Counted from the first letter of the stretch, positions 38,353-47,379 are shown. The stretch: DNA of 63,059 nucleotides from Alphaproteobacteria bacterium casp-alpha2 (GCA_001510075.1 LFEN01000037.1:1-63059), one strand, 5' to 3'. Numbers and translations are program-made. The notes: generated by a model not told the origin, from the sequence alone.

Positions 38353-39252
38353 TTATTCGGCAATCCGGTCGTAGAATCGCCCACGGTACACTAGGCGTTT
38401 TTGGTTGTTTTCCTTGTCATCGTCAAACCCGGTGCGGGCGTGCAGGACGTTATTGCAGATAATCCCCTGGCCGGGCTTGAGCCGAAAGCGAATGACGTCA
38501 GGGGCATCTCTATCCATTACCCGGACCAGCGCCTGGACGGCGTCTTGGGTCGCGGCATCATCGGCCCATTCAATATTTCGCCCGCGCGCCGTATAGCGCA
38601 TTTGCAAGGCGCCGTCTGATGGATCGACGAAAAACACCGGCCCCGTGACCGGCCCCCGGATTTCAACGCCGTTTTCCTCGTTGGCGGGAATGGTCATGAC
38701 TTGCGGTTTTTGCAGGGCGCTAATGTGTTCGGGGTTTTTATCGCGCAGCCTTATATAGGCGATTTCCGGGTCCATGACGGCGCTGTCGCCACCCGTCGGC
38801 GCTTGCGATACGCAATGCAGCATGAAGGCACGAACACGCTGAACCGGTTCGTTGTAATACCCGTCCGTATGCCAGTTGATGGGATTGTCTGTGTAGGGAA
38901 TGTAGCGTTTACGCTGCCCGCCCTCGACGGCGCTCAAAGGCGTTATACCGTCTTCTTCGGCGCAAAGATGCCGATCCGGCTCGAAAAGCCCGAATCGGCC
39001 GGCAATGGCGCGGATAATTTCGTCTGCCGGCGCGTCCGTTTTCGCCAGCGCATAGACGGCCAAGTTGCAGACCCGGAGACGATCAAGCAAAGCCCCGTGC
39101 TCACCAGGGGTCACATTGAAGGGGTCGTCCACGTCAACCAGCAAGGATGCCGCCACCTGGGGCTGGTTTTCCAGCTTCCAGTCGCGCCAGCGTTTGTAAG
39201 CAGCCGCATCCCTTGCCGCAAAAGGGTTCTCCTTGGGTTTTGGCGTATTCAT
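38353..39252 (-). CDS. TauD/TfdA-like Fe(II)/2-oxoglutarate dioxygenase
   Basis: This 299-residue protein starts at MNTPKPKENPF (39252); the in-frame extension to 39399 reads through the intergenic region and is rejected. The Fe(II) triad is visible: His and Asp in NWHTDGYYNEP (about residue 145), and a distal His in CNNVLHARTGF, followed by the Arg of KRLVYRGRFYDR that would bind 2-oxoglutarate. Family members hydroxylate sulfonates, carnitine precursors and others. It is divergent from dsrA across 305 bp. Its substrate may be a sulfur compound or a metabolite linked to sulfur growth (inference). Confidence 0.85.
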   Translation of the reverse strand: MNTPKPKENPFAARDAAAYKRWRDWKLENQPQVAASLLVDVDDPFNVTPGEHGALLDRLRVCNLAVYALAKTDAPADEIIRAIAGRFGLFEPDRHLCAEEDGITPLSAVEGGQRKRYIPYTDNPINWHTDGYYNEPVQRVRAFMLHCVSQAPTGGDSAVMDPEIAYIRLRDKNPEHISALQKPQVMTIPANEENGVEIRGPVTGPVFFVDPSDGALQMRYTARGRNIEWADDAATQDAVQALVRVMDRDAPDVIRFRLKPGQGIICNNVLHARTGFDDDKENNQKRLVYRGRFYDRIAE

Positions 39253-39282
39253 AGCAATGTTATTTGCCTTTGCCGGGTCTGT

Positions 39283-39297
39283 ATAAGGGGCGCTTAT
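39283..39297 (-). promoter_or_regulatory. Inverted repeat in the tauD-dsrA divergent gap, near the TauD-like gene
   Basis: ATAAG-N5-CTTAT forms a 15-bp symmetric site 31-45 nt upstream of the TauD-like start. It is not the same motif as the SqrR-like site on the dsrA side of the gap. Confidence 0.25.
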
Positions 39298-39385
39298 GTA
39301 TATGTGAACCGTTTCATCATTTTTCCGGTGTTTCCGAAACAAGGCCGGAAAGCCCCAGCCACCAATAACCACACAAAAAACAGTG

Positions 39386-39415
39386 TTGAGGGTTGTCAAA
39401 AAAATGCGGTATAGT
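39386..39415 (+). promoter_or_regulatory. Candidate sigma-70 promoter for the dsr operon
   Basis: TTGAGG (39386-39391) and TATAGT (39410-39415) are spaced by 18 nt and lie about 140 nt before dsrA. A second arrangement, TTGAAT (39429-39434) with TTTAAT (39451-39456), is 16 nt apart. Either would be blocked by a repressor bound at 39419-39434. Confidence 0.45.
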
Positions 39416-39418
39416 CAT

Positions 39419-39434
39419 ATTCAAGTCATTGAAT
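39419..39434. promoter_or_regulatory. SqrR/BigR-type operator candidate in front of dsrA
   Basis: ATTCAAGTCATTGAAT is an ATTC-N8-GAAT inverted repeat (ATTCAA/TTGAAT arms are perfect). It sits immediately downstream of one -10 candidate and overlaps a second -35. The same architecture occurs at 52761-52776. As I recall, ATTC-N8-GAAT is the type of site bound by SqrR; the window encodes a SqrR/BigR-like protein at 36561. Direct binding is an inference. Confidence 0.6.
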
Positions 39435-39557
39435 GTGTCATCATTATATGTTTAATGGCATTTGAGTTTAAACAACGAAACAAAATTATCCTGACGTTTC
39501 TGAAAATCCGGGACCGATGGCGGGCTTCAGCTTTCAAATCAAAGTGGGAATTTGACG

Positions 39558-40856
39558 ATGACTGATAAAAAAACAATCCGTAAAGCCACGACGAAGATGC
39601 CTAAGACGCCGCTGCTGGACCAACTGGAAAGCGGCCCATGGCCCAGCTTCGTCACCGGCTTGAAGCATCTGGCCGAGTCGGAAGACAAACAGTACGCCCC
39701 GATGATGAAAAGCCTGCTGGGGCAGCTTGAGCATTCCTATGAAAACCGTCTGGGGTATTGGAAGGGCGGCACCGTCGGCGTCCGTGGTTATGGCGGCGGC
39801 GTGATCCCGCGCTTTTCGATAGTTGCCGATCAGTTCCCCGAATCGTCCGAGTTCCATACCCTTCGTGTGCAGCCCCCCGCCGGTCTGCATTATGACACCA
39901 AGACGCTACGCCAGCTTTGCGACATCTGGGAAGAACACGGCTCCGGCCTGATCGCCTTCCACGGACAGTCGGGCGACATCATGTTCCAGGGCGCGACCAC
40001 GGAAAACGTCCAGAAGGCCTTTGACGCGCTGAACGAAATCGGCTTTGACATGGGCGGCGCCGGGCCCGCGCTGCGTACTTCCATGAGCTGCGTCGGGGCG
40101 TCGCGTTGCGAGCAGTCCTGTTATGACGAGCAAAAAGCCCACCGCATGGTCCTGAATGAACTGGTCGATGCCATTCACCGCCCGGCCCTGCCGTACAAGT
40201 TCAAGTTTAAGTTCTCCGGCTGCGCCAACGACTGCGTCAACGCGACGCACCGTTCCGACTTTGCCGTGCTCGGCACCTGGAGGGACGACATGCAGGTCGA
40301 CCAGGAAGAAGTCAAAAAAATCGTCAAGGAACGCGGCCGCAAGGAAATCAACGACCAGGTCATCAACATGTGCCCGACCCGGGCCTTGAGCCTCAACGAC
40401 GATGACACCCTTGATGTTGATAACAAAAGCTGCGTTAGGTGCATGCACTGCCTCAACGTCATGACCAAGGCCCTGTCACCGGGCAAGGACCGCGGCGTCA
40501 CCATTCTCGTCGGCGGCAAGCGTTCACTGAAGATCGGCGACCTGATGGGCACCGTCATCGTTCCCTTCATGAAGATGGAAACCGAGGAAGATTACGAAAA
40601 GTTGGTCGAATTGGGCGAACAAGTCTTGGAATTCTTCGGCGACAATGCCCTCGATCATGAACGCGTCGGTGAAATGATCGTGCGTATCGGGTTGGTCAAT
40701 TTCCTCGAGGCACTCGGCATTGAGGCCGATGCCAACATGGTCAGCCACCCGCGCACGAGTTCCTATGTCCGTCTCGACGGGTGGGATGACGAGGTCGAAA
40801 AATGGAAGCAACGGCAAAAGGGTAAATCCGAGGCCCCCGCTGCCGCTGCCGAATAA
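39558..40856 (+). CDS. dsrA: Dissimilatory sulfite reductase alpha subunit
   Basis: This is a 432-residue subunit of siroheme sulfite reductase. The start at ATG 39558 has GTGGGA upstream; a TTG two codons earlier is also in frame. The siroheme-[4Fe-4S] ligands are CVGASRC (C-x5-C, about residue 177) and CANDC (C-x3-C, about 220). An inserted ferredoxin domain holds CPTRAL (about 270) and CVRCMHC (about 291). With DsrB it forms the alpha2beta2 enzyme, here expected to run in the oxidative direction (DsrC-trisulfide to sulfite) because dsrL is present and dsrD is absent. It is the first gene of the cluster. Confidence 0.97.
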   Translation: MTDKKTIRKATTKMPKTPLLDQLESGPWPSFVTGLKHLAESEDKQYAPMMKSLLGQLEHSYENRLGYWKGGTVGVRGYGGGVIPRFSIVADQFPESSEFHTLRVQPPAGLHYDTKTLRQLCDIWEEHGSGLIAFHGQSGDIMFQGATTENVQKAFDALNEIGFDMGGAGPALRTSMSCVGASRCEQSCYDEQKAHRMVLNELVDAIHRPALPYKFKFKFSGCANDCVNATHRSDFAVLGTWRDDMQVDQEEVKKIVKERGRKEINDQVINMCPTRALSLNDDDTLDVDNKSCVRCMHCLNVMTKALSPGKDRGVTILVGGKRSLKIGDLMGTVIVPFMKMETEEDYEKLVELGEQVLEFFGDNALDHERVGEMIVRIGLVNFLEALGIEADANMVSHPRTSSYVRLDGWDDEVEKWKQRQKGKSEAPAAAAE

Positions 40857-40894
40857 CGAGTGATTTAATATTATAAGAACCCTGGAGAATAAAA

Positions 40895-41968
40895 ATGGAT
40901 GAAGCCCACCGCACACCGATCGAATCGGGTTGTCCGGATCCTATTCCACTCATGCACCCGATCATGCGGGGAAACAGGGGGAACTGGAAATACCACGACC
41001 GGCCCCGTCCGGGCGTGTTGCGCCATGTCACCAACGACGGCGTCGAATTGTGGACCGTCAAGGCCGGCACCCAGCGCCAGATGGACGTCTACACCATTCG
41101 CCGCCTGTGCGACATTGGCGACGAATTCGCCGAAGGCCACGTTCGCTTCACGACACGGTCGAATTTGGAATTCATGGTCTCCAAGGAAGAAATGGTCGTG
41201 CCCCTGATCGAGAAACTGGAAGCCGAAGGCTTCCCCGTCGGCGGCACCGGCAACTCCATTTCAATGATTTCCCATACCCAGGGCTGGCTGCATTGCGACA
41301 TTCCCGGCACCGATGCGTCGGGCGTCGTCAAGTCGATCATGGACGAAGTTTATCACGACTTCAGGCACGAAGAGATGCCCAACCGGGTGAAGATCACCAC
41401 ATCATGCTGTCAGGTCAACTGCGGCGGTCAGGGCGACATTGCCATTAATGTCCAGTACACCAAACCGCCGATCATCAACCATGACCTGGTCGCCAACGTC
41501 TGTGAGCGGCCGGCCGTGGTTGCCCGTTGCCCGGTGGCGGCCATCCGCCCGGCGCTGGTCAACGGCAAACCGTCCCTCGAAGTCGATGAGAAAAAATGCA
41601 TTTGCTGCGGCGCCTGTTATCCGCCGTGCCCGCCGATGCAGATCAACAGCCGCGACAACACCAAAATCGCCATTTGGGTCGGCGGCAAGCATTCCTCCAC
41701 CCGCACCAAGCCCAGCTTCCACAAGCTGGTGGCAGCCGGGCTTCCCAACAACGCGCCGCGTTGGCCGGAAGTGGCGGAAGTGGTCAACAAAATTCTGAAA
41801 GCCTACAAGGATGACGGTCGCCCGTGGGAACGCGTGTCCGAATGGATCGACCGCATCGGTTGGCCCAGGTTCTTCGAGTTGACGGAGCTGCCCTTCACCA
41901 AGTACCACATTGAGGACTGGCACGGAGACCGGCATTCGCTGAACGCCTCCAGCCACGTCCACTTCTAA
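40895..41968 (+). CDS. dsrB: Dissimilatory sulfite reductase beta subunit
   Basis: This is a 357-residue partner of DsrA. The catalytic siroheme/[4Fe-4S] cysteines are in SCCQVNCGGQGDIA (about 169-178). The ferredoxin insert has CICCGACYPPCPPM (about 234-245). The N-terminal LWTVKAGTQRQMDVYTIRRLCDIGDE and the FTTRSNLEFMV segment are the substrate-funnel regions of this family. RBS CTGGAGAA precedes the ATG, 38 bp after dsrA. A 134-bp gap follows instead of dsrE, dsrF and dsrH. Confidence 0.97.
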   Translation: MDEAHRTPIESGCPDPIPLMHPIMRGNRGNWKYHDRPRPGVLRHVTNDGVELWTVKAGTQRQMDVYTIRRLCDIGDEFAEGHVRFTTRSNLEFMVSKEEMVVPLIEKLEAEGFPVGGTGNSISMISHTQGWLHCDIPGTDASGVVKSIMDEVYHDFRHEEMPNRVKITTSCCQVNCGGQGDIAINVQYTKPPIINHDLVANVCERPAVVARCPVAAIRPALVNGKPSLEVDEKKCICCGACYPPCPPMQINSRDNTKIAIWVGGKHSSTRTKPSFHKLVAAGLPNNAPRWPEVAEVVNKILKAYKDDGRPWERVSEWIDRIGWPRFFELTELPFTKYHIEDWHGDRHSLNASSHVHF

Positions 41969-41979
41969 AGACCTGCTTA

Positions 41980-42008
41980 TTGACGGGTTATTAGAGGTCG
42001 AATACGTT
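41980..42008 (+). promoter_or_regulatory. Possible internal promoter before dsrC
   Basis: TTGACG (41980-41985), 17 nt, TACGTT (42003-42008) lies in the dsrB-dsrC gap. The -35 is good and the -10 poor. An inverted GTTAC-N10-GTAAC pair overlaps it. Extra expression of dsrC from its own promoter is known in Allochromatium and would make sense here. Confidence 0.3.
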
Positions 42009-42102
42009 ACTTTAGAGTATGTAACCGATGCTTTGAACGTTTAGAGGCACCGGTCCGGGTACAGGGTTAGCGCACTATTTTTTTATAAAGGGAGACTAAA
42101 AA

Positions 42103-42435
42103 GTGTCATACGAACTGAACGGCTCTACCTTCGAGCACGATGAGGAAGGCTATATCACCGACATGAGCATCTGGAGCAAAGAACTCGCCGATCTCATCGC
42201 CAATGAAGAAGAAATCGCCATGACCGATGAGCATTGGGAAGTGGTGAATTTCCTGCGTAACTACTACGACGAATATCAGGTTGCGCCGGCCATTCGTGTT
42301 TTGGTCAAGGCGATCAAAAAGTCGTTCGGCCCGGAAAAAGGCAACAACAAGTACCTCTACGAGTTGTTCCCCTATGGGCCGGCCAAACAGGCTTGTAAAA
42401 TTGCCGGGCTGCCGAAGCCCACGGGTTGCGTCTAA
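42103..42435 (+). CDS. dsrC: DsrC sulfur-carrier protein
   Basis: This 110-residue TusE/DsrC-family protein keeps both functional cysteines: C98 in QACKIAGLP and the penultimate C109 in PTGCV, spaced C-x10-C as in true DsrC. It carries the sulfane sulfur that DsrAB releases as sulfite, and the resulting thiols are reoxidised through DsrMKJOP. Start is GTG with GGGAGA upstream; the protein reads MSYELNGSTFEHD. It lies 134 bp after dsrB and 70 bp before dsrM. Confidence 0.97.
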   Translation: MSYELNGSTFEHDEEGYITDMSIWSKELADLIANEEEIAMTDEHWEVVNFLRNYYDEYQVAPAIRVLVKAIKKSFGPEKGNNKYLYELFPYGPAKQACKIAGLPKPTGCV

Positions 42436-42505
42436 TAGACCCTGATTTTTTGCAGGCGGGGCGCTTGTTGTCACGCCTGCAAATTTTGCGGAGGACGGTA
42501 CCGGA

Positions 42506-43246
42506 ATGGGTCTCGTAACAGTTACTTACGCACTTCTTTTCTATTTTGCTGCCCTGGTGCTGGTTGTCGGCGTCGGCGCCAAGGTGTACCAGTACGCCAA
42601 GACGCCCGCGCCGTTGATCATTCCAACCACCCCTGCCCCGACGACCCAGATGGGCGTCGTTTTCCGCATGGCGCGTGAAATTTTCTTATTCCAGAGCCTG
42701 TACAAGGCCAACAAATGGATTTGGCTGTTCGGCTTCATCTTCCATGCCGCCCTGGTCTTGGTGCTGCTGCGGCATTTCCGGTATTTCACCGAGCCCGTGT
42801 GGTTGCCCATCGCTTTAATCCAGGATATCGGCGTTTACGCCGGTTTTGCCATGGTCTTTGGGCTCGGCGCTTTGTGGGCCAGACGCTTCCTGGTCGAACG
42901 CATCCGCTATATTTCCGGCCCGTCGGATCATTTGATGCTGGCGCTGCTGATCGGCATCGGCCTTTCCGGGCTGAACCTCAGGTTTCTCGCCAAAACCGAC
43001 ATCATCGCCGTCAAATCGTTCTTTCTCGGCCTGATGCGGTTTGACTGGCAGCCTTTGCCGGGCGACTTCACCTTGCTGCTTCATTTGGGCCTGGTGCTGA
43101 CCCTGATGATCATTTTCCCGTTTTCCAAACTGCTGCACGCCCCGGGGGTCTTCTTCAGCCCGACCCGCAATCAGATCGATAACCCGCGGGAACGCCGCCA
43201 TCTCGCCAAATGGGCCGCCGCCATCGGCGACGCCGGAAAGGACTGA
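42506..43246 (+). CDS. dsrM: DsrM membrane cytochrome b subunit
   Basis: This is a 246-residue protein with about five transmembrane helices, related to the nitrate-reductase gamma subunit (NarI). Histidines in FIFHAALVLVLLRHFRYF and LLLHLGLVLTLM are placed to bind two b hemes. It forms the quinone-facing part of the DsrMK module that exchanges electrons with DsrC. Five base pairs separate it from dsrK. Confidence 0.94.
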   Translation: MGLVTVTYALLFYFAALVLVVGVGAKVYQYAKTPAPLIIPTTPAPTTQMGVVFRMAREIFLFQSLYKANKWIWLFGFIFHAALVLVLLRHFRYFTEPVWLPIALIQDIGVYAGFAMVFGLGALWARRFLVERIRYISGPSDHLMLALLIGIGLSGLNLRFLAKTDIIAVKSFFLGLMRFDWQPLPGDFTLLLHLGLVLTLMIIFPFSKLLHAPGVFFSPTRNQIDNPRERRHLAKWAAAIGDAGKD

Positions 43247-43251
43247 CGCAA

Positions 43252-44751
43252 ATGGCCAGAGGACCCGATATCGACGTCCCAACACTTCGAGAATTCCGCG
43301 ACATCCCCGCCATCCAGGAAGGGGCGATGGCCCACTTAAGCCCCTTTGTCGCCAAGCCGGAGCATCAAGAGCCGCTGGGCTTCCCTGGTGAGCTGGTCGA
43401 CAACTGGCAGGAAAAAGCCATCGACAAAATGGGTGACTTGCTGGGCAAATACCGGGCGCTGCCGGTATTCCTCGATTCCTGCGTCAAATGCGGCGCCTGC
43501 ACGGACAAATGTCATTATTTCCTCGGCACCCAGGACCCGAAGAATATGCCGGTGGCGCGCCAGGACCTGTTTCGCCAGGTCTATCGCCGTTACTTCACCT
43601 GGGCCGGGAAAATCTTCCCGTGGCTGGTCGGCGCCAAGGATTTGACCAAGGAAGTCCTCGATGACTGGTACAAATACTTCCACCAGTGTTCTGAATGCCG
43701 CCGCTGTTCCGTTTTCTGCCCCTATGGCATCGACACCGCCGAAATCACCATGGCGGCGCGCGATATCATGGACCACATAGGGGTGGGTCAGAAGTACTCC
43801 AACGAAATTATCGGCAAGGTGCACACCATCGGCAACAACTTAGGGCTTCCCACGCCGGCACTGATCAACACGCTGGAAGGCCTGGAAGAAGACATTGAGG
43901 AAGAGACCGGCATCGCCGTCCGCCTGCCGCTGGATGAACAAGGCGCTGACGTTCTGCTGGTGACGCCGTCCGCCGATTTCTTCGCCGAGCCGCATGTCGA
44001 TGGCCTGATCGGCTACGCCAAGGTATTCCACCAGGCCGGTATTCGCTGGACCGTCAGTTCCCATGCGTCGGAAGCCGCCAACTTCGGCATCTTCATCGGC
44101 TCTTACGAGCAGATGCACAAAGTTTCCAACCGCATTCGCACGGCGGCCCTTGAGCTAGGCGTTAAACGGGTGGTCTTCGGAGAATGCGGCCACGCATGGC
44201 GCGTCGCGTACAGCTTCCTCAATTCGTTGGCCGGCCCGTGGGATTTCCTCGACCCGAAATATCCGACGCCGCAGCACATCTGCGAAGTGACCTATGATTT
44301 GATCCAGCAAGGCGCGCTCAACCTTGACCCGACCGCCAACGACGACAAGGTGCTGACCTTCCACGATTCATGCAACGTCGCGCGCGGGTCGCGCATGGGC
44401 AACATACCGGGCGGGCAATTCGATATCCCCCGTGCTGTCTTAAAGGCGAGCGCCAATCACTTCGTCGATATGGACCCGGAAACCATTTGCGAGAAGACGT
44501 TTTGTTGCGGCGGCGGCGGTGGACTGTTGACCGACGATCTGCTGGAGTTGCGCGTCAAAGGCGCCCTGCCCCGCATGGAAGCATTAAAAGAAGTCGTGGA
44601 AACACACGGCGTAACACATATGGCGGCGATTTGCGCGATCTGCAAAAGCCAGTTCTCGAAGGTGATGCCTTTTTACGGCCTGCCGATGGACATGATCGTC
44701 AGCGTTCACCAGATCGTCAGCAACGCCATTCAATTAGGGACCAAGGAATAA
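43252..44751 (+). CDS. dsrK: DsrK heterodisulfide-reductase-like catalytic subunit
   Basis: This is a 499-residue iron-sulfur protein. The true start is MARGPDIDVPT (43252) with GGAAAGGA upstream; the longer ORF start overlaps dsrM. Two [4Fe-4S] clusters are bound by CVKCGACTDKCHY and CSECRRCSVFCPYG. Two HdrD-like CCG-type regions follow (FGECGHAWR and FHDSCNVARG, then TFCCGGGGGLL), the site where the DsrC disulfide or trisulfide is handled. It works with DsrM at the inner face of the membrane. Confidence 0.95.
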   Translation: MARGPDIDVPTLREFRDIPAIQEGAMAHLSPFVAKPEHQEPLGFPGELVDNWQEKAIDKMGDLLGKYRALPVFLDSCVKCGACTDKCHYFLGTQDPKNMPVARQDLFRQVYRRYFTWAGKIFPWLVGAKDLTKEVLDDWYKYFHQCSECRRCSVFCPYGIDTAEITMAARDIMDHIGVGQKYSNEIIGKVHTIGNNLGLPTPALINTLEGLEEDIEEETGIAVRLPLDEQGADVLLVTPSADFFAEPHVDGLIGYAKVFHQAGIRWTVSSHASEAANFGIFIGSYEQMHKVSNRIRTAALELGVKRVVFGECGHAWRVAYSFLNSLAGPWDFLDPKYPTPQHICEVTYDLIQQGALNLDPTANDDKVLTFHDSCNVARGSRMGNIPGGQFDIPRAVLKASANHFVDMDPETICEKTFCCGGGGGLLTDDLLELRVKGALPRMEALKEVVETHGVTHMAAICAICKSQFSKVMPFYGLPMDMIVSVHQIVSNAIQLGTKE

Positions 44752-44840
44752 ACGCTTATAAAAGACAAAGCGTGCGAATTAGGGAAGAAGCGTAAACCAA
44801 CTGACCGGTATTTTTGGCCGATCAAAAAAGGATAAGAACA

Positions 44841-46802
44841 ATGGACGGTAACGCACCCACGAAAGACCCGGAAACCGAAAAACCGGATTTAACCTTCCGT
44901 CGTTTTGAGGACGGCGATAACTCGCCGCCCGAATGGGAAGACCATGTCATCATTTCCGGCGAATCGCACCAGTGCCCAACCTACGTCCACAAGTCGCCGC
45001 CGTGTCAGGGCAGCTGCCCGTCCGGCCACGATATCAGAGGCTGGCTGGCGATCGCGCGCGGTATGGAAAAATCCCCTGTCGAAGGCATGGCCTGGCAGGA
45101 ATACGCCTTCCAGCGCATGATCCAGGCCAACCCCTTCCCGTCCGTCATGGGCCGGGTTTGCCCGGCGCCGTGCGAAACCGGCTGCAACCGGGTCGAGGTC
45201 GATGACTTTGTCGGCATTAATGCTGTCGAGCAATACGTCGGTGACTGGGCTATGGAAAACAATACCCCCCTGGCCCAAGCCGGGGAAGACACCGGCAAGA
45301 ATGTCGCCGTTATCGGCGGTGGCCCGGCCGGCCTGACCGCCGCCTACAGCCTGCGTAAAAAAGGCCACGGCGTCACCATCTTCGAAACCCATAACGAATT
45401 AGGCGGCATGATGCGTTTCGGCATTCCAGGCTATCGGACGCCACGCGAGATGCTCGACACAGAAATCAACCGGATTATCGATCTTGGCGTTGAGGTCAAA
45501 CTTGAGACCACCGTCGGCAAGGACGTCAGCATGGAAGATCTTGAAAAAGACTTCGACGCTGTCTTCTGGGCCATCGGCGCGCAGAACGGCCGGCCCCTGC
45601 CGGTCCCCGGTTTTGATGCGGAAAACTGCATCACCGGCGTCGATTTTCTCGAAGTCTTTAATAAAGGCCTGCTCAAGGCCGTCACCAAACGGGTCGTCGT
45701 TATCGGCGGCGGCGACACGTCTATCGACGTCGCCTCTGTTGCCCGTCGTCTCGGCCACATCTCTCACAACAAGGATATCGCCCTGCCTGAACACGTTGTT
45801 CACGGCTACACGGCACAAGACGTCGTCGGCACCATGAAGCGCGATGGCGTTGAAGCGATGCTGACATCGTTGTTCCCGATCGAGCAAATGACGGCCGCCG
45901 AACGCGAACGCGAAGACGCCAAGATCGAAGGCGTTGATCTTCGTGGCAGTGTCATGCCCTTGGAAGTCATCAAGGACGACAATGGCCGCGCCGTTGCGCT
46001 GAAAATGTGCGAATGCGACATGGACGGCATGAAACCCATTCCCCGGGAAGGCACCGAGTTCGAAATTGAATGCGACCTCATCGTTTCCGCCATCGGCCAG
46101 ATGGGCGATTTCACCGGCATCGAAGACATGGACAACGGCAAAGGTTTCATCGACGCAGACCAAGTCTATCAGGTCAAAGGCCGGGAAAATCATTTTGCCG
46201 GCGGCGACATTTTAAAACCGCACCTGCTGACCACGGCTATCGGCCAGGGCTCCATCGCGGCTGATTCCATCAATACTTATCTCGCCGGCCGCGAACTCAA
46301 AGACCGGCCCAAGGTCGATGTTCACCATTTCAGCCTGTTGGATGAGCTGCGTCTGCACGACAAGGCGCCCGAATCCGTCGAAAGCCCGACCAGCGGCACG
46401 GCTGAATCAAATTTTGCCGTTCACAACTATGAAGACCGTTCGTCCAGGGAAATTGTCTCGCATTCGGAGCTATACCTGGGTCACTTCCCGTTCGATGCCA
46501 GGGATAAACGGACCGAACACCATATCCACGGCGACGACGTTCTCGGCAACTTCGAAGAACGCATCGAAGGGCTGACCGAAGAGCAGGCCATTCACGAAGG
46601 CACGCGCTGCATGAGTTGCGGCATGTGTTTCGAATGCGACAACTGCGTTATCTATTGCCCGCAGGACGCTATTTTCCGGGTCAAGAAAGATGACCGGACT
46701 GTCGGCCGCTATGTCGATACGGATTATACCAAGTGCGTCGGGTGCCACATCTGCATGGATGTCTGCCCGACCGGCTATATCAAGATGGGACTGGGTGAAT
46801 AA
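44841..46802 (+). CDS. dsrL: DsrL iron-sulfur flavoprotein (NAD(P)H oxidoreductase)
   Basis: This is a 653-residue GltD-like flavoprotein. The start at ATG 44841 (MDGNAPTKD) has AAGGATAAG upstream; TTG 44814 is in frame but has no RBS. An N-terminal [4Fe-4S] domain (CPTYVH, CQGSCPSG, CPAPCETGC) is followed by an FAD motif (VIGGGPAGLTAA, about residue 155-165) and an NAD(P)H motif (VIGGGDTSIDVA, about 285-297). The C-terminal ferredoxin has CMSCGMCFECDNC and CVGCHICMDVCP (from about 588). It passes electrons from DsrAB to NAD(P)+. DsrL is the marker of sulfur-oxidising dsr clusters. Confidence 0.96.
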   Translation: MDGNAPTKDPETEKPDLTFRRFEDGDNSPPEWEDHVIISGESHQCPTYVHKSPPCQGSCPSGHDIRGWLAIARGMEKSPVEGMAWQEYAFQRMIQANPFPSVMGRVCPAPCETGCNRVEVDDFVGINAVEQYVGDWAMENNTPLAQAGEDTGKNVAVIGGGPAGLTAAYSLRKKGHGVTIFETHNELGGMMRFGIPGYRTPREMLDTEINRIIDLGVEVKLETTVGKDVSMEDLEKDFDAVFWAIGAQNGRPLPVPGFDAENCITGVDFLEVFNKGLLKAVTKRVVVIGGGDTSIDVASVARRLGHISHNKDIALPEHVVHGYTAQDVVGTMKRDGVEAMLTSLFPIEQMTAAEREREDAKIEGVDLRGSVMPLEVIKDDNGRAVALKMCECDMDGMKPIPREGTEFEIECDLIVSAIGQMGDFTGIEDMDNGKGFIDADQVYQVKGRENHFAGGDILKPHLLTTAIGQGSIAADSINTYLAGRELKDRPKVDVHHFSLLDELRLHDKAPESVESPTSGTAESNFAVHNYEDRSSREIVSHSELYLGHFPFDARDKRTEHHIHGDDVLGNFEERIEGLTEEQAIHEGTRCMSCGMCFECDNCVIYCPQDAIFRVKKDDRTVGRYVDTDYTKCVGCHICMDVCPTGYIKMGLGE

Positions 46803-47379
46803 AATCGTGATACGGGTTTTCAGGCAATTTTTCACAGGACTTATGGTCCTGGCAGGCGTGCTATTGATCACGCCGGGTTCCGCCGGTGCTAAAGAAATGA
46901 GCCCCACGAGCCCCACGAGCCCCTGGGGGCCGAAACCAACAAAAGCCTTCAAGGGTGACAAATGCGTCGAACCCGTTGACGTCATGCGCCGCGATCACAT
47001 GAATTATCTGCTGCACCAGCGTGACGAAACTGTGCAGCAGGGCATCCGTGGCAAGAAATATAGCCTGCGCCAATGCATCGAATGTCACGCCGTTCCCGAC
47101 AAGCAGGCGGGTGGCGAACGCACGGTAGAACCGTTTTGTGGCGAATGTCACAAATTCGCCGCCGTCACCATCGACTGTTTTCAGTGCCATACCAACAAGC
47201 CGGAAAAGGTGAAGTCCACCGAGGCCCTGCCTTCTGGCCCTCTTCCACCAGGACATCCGACGATGAACAAAAAAACCTCCAATTCCACCAATACCGGAAG
47301 CTGGAAGAAAAAGACCTTGTTCGCCGCCCTCGACCCAGCCCTGCAACAAGGGAGCACGTGCAATGTCCAAGTGCGCTAA
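46795..47379 (+). CDS. dsrJ: DsrJ triheme cytochrome c
   Basis: This is a roughly 194-residue periplasmic protein. GTG at 46795 (overlapping the dsrL stop by 8 nt) is the likely start; GTG 46807 with GGTGA upstream is an alternative. A signal peptide or anchor (VFRQFFTGLMVLAGVLL) is followed by three heme c motifs: CIECH, CGECH and CFQCH. The cysteine in DKCVEPVDVMRRDHM fits the unusual His/Cys heme ligand of DsrJ. It is the outer electron-entry subunit of DsrMKJOP. It overlaps dsrO by 17 bp. Confidence 0.94.
   Translation: MNKIVIRVFRQFFTGLMVLAGVLLITPGSAGAKEMSPTSPTSPWGPKPTKAFKGDKCVEPVDVMRRDHMNYLLHQRDETVQQGIRGKKYSLRQCIECHAVPDKQAGGERTVEPFCGECHKFAAVTIDCFQCHTNKPEKVKSTEALPSGPLPPGHPTMNKKTSNSTNTGSWKKKTLFAALDPALQQGSTCNVQVR

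Noticed and set aside
39253-39399. N-terminal extension of the TauD-like protein
   Set aside because: It would read through the divergent promoter region and has no homologous character; the ATG at 39252 fits the family length.
41969-42102. Remnant of dsrE/F/H in the dsrB-dsrC gap
   Set aside because: The 134 bp has stops in all frames and no DsrE-family motif.
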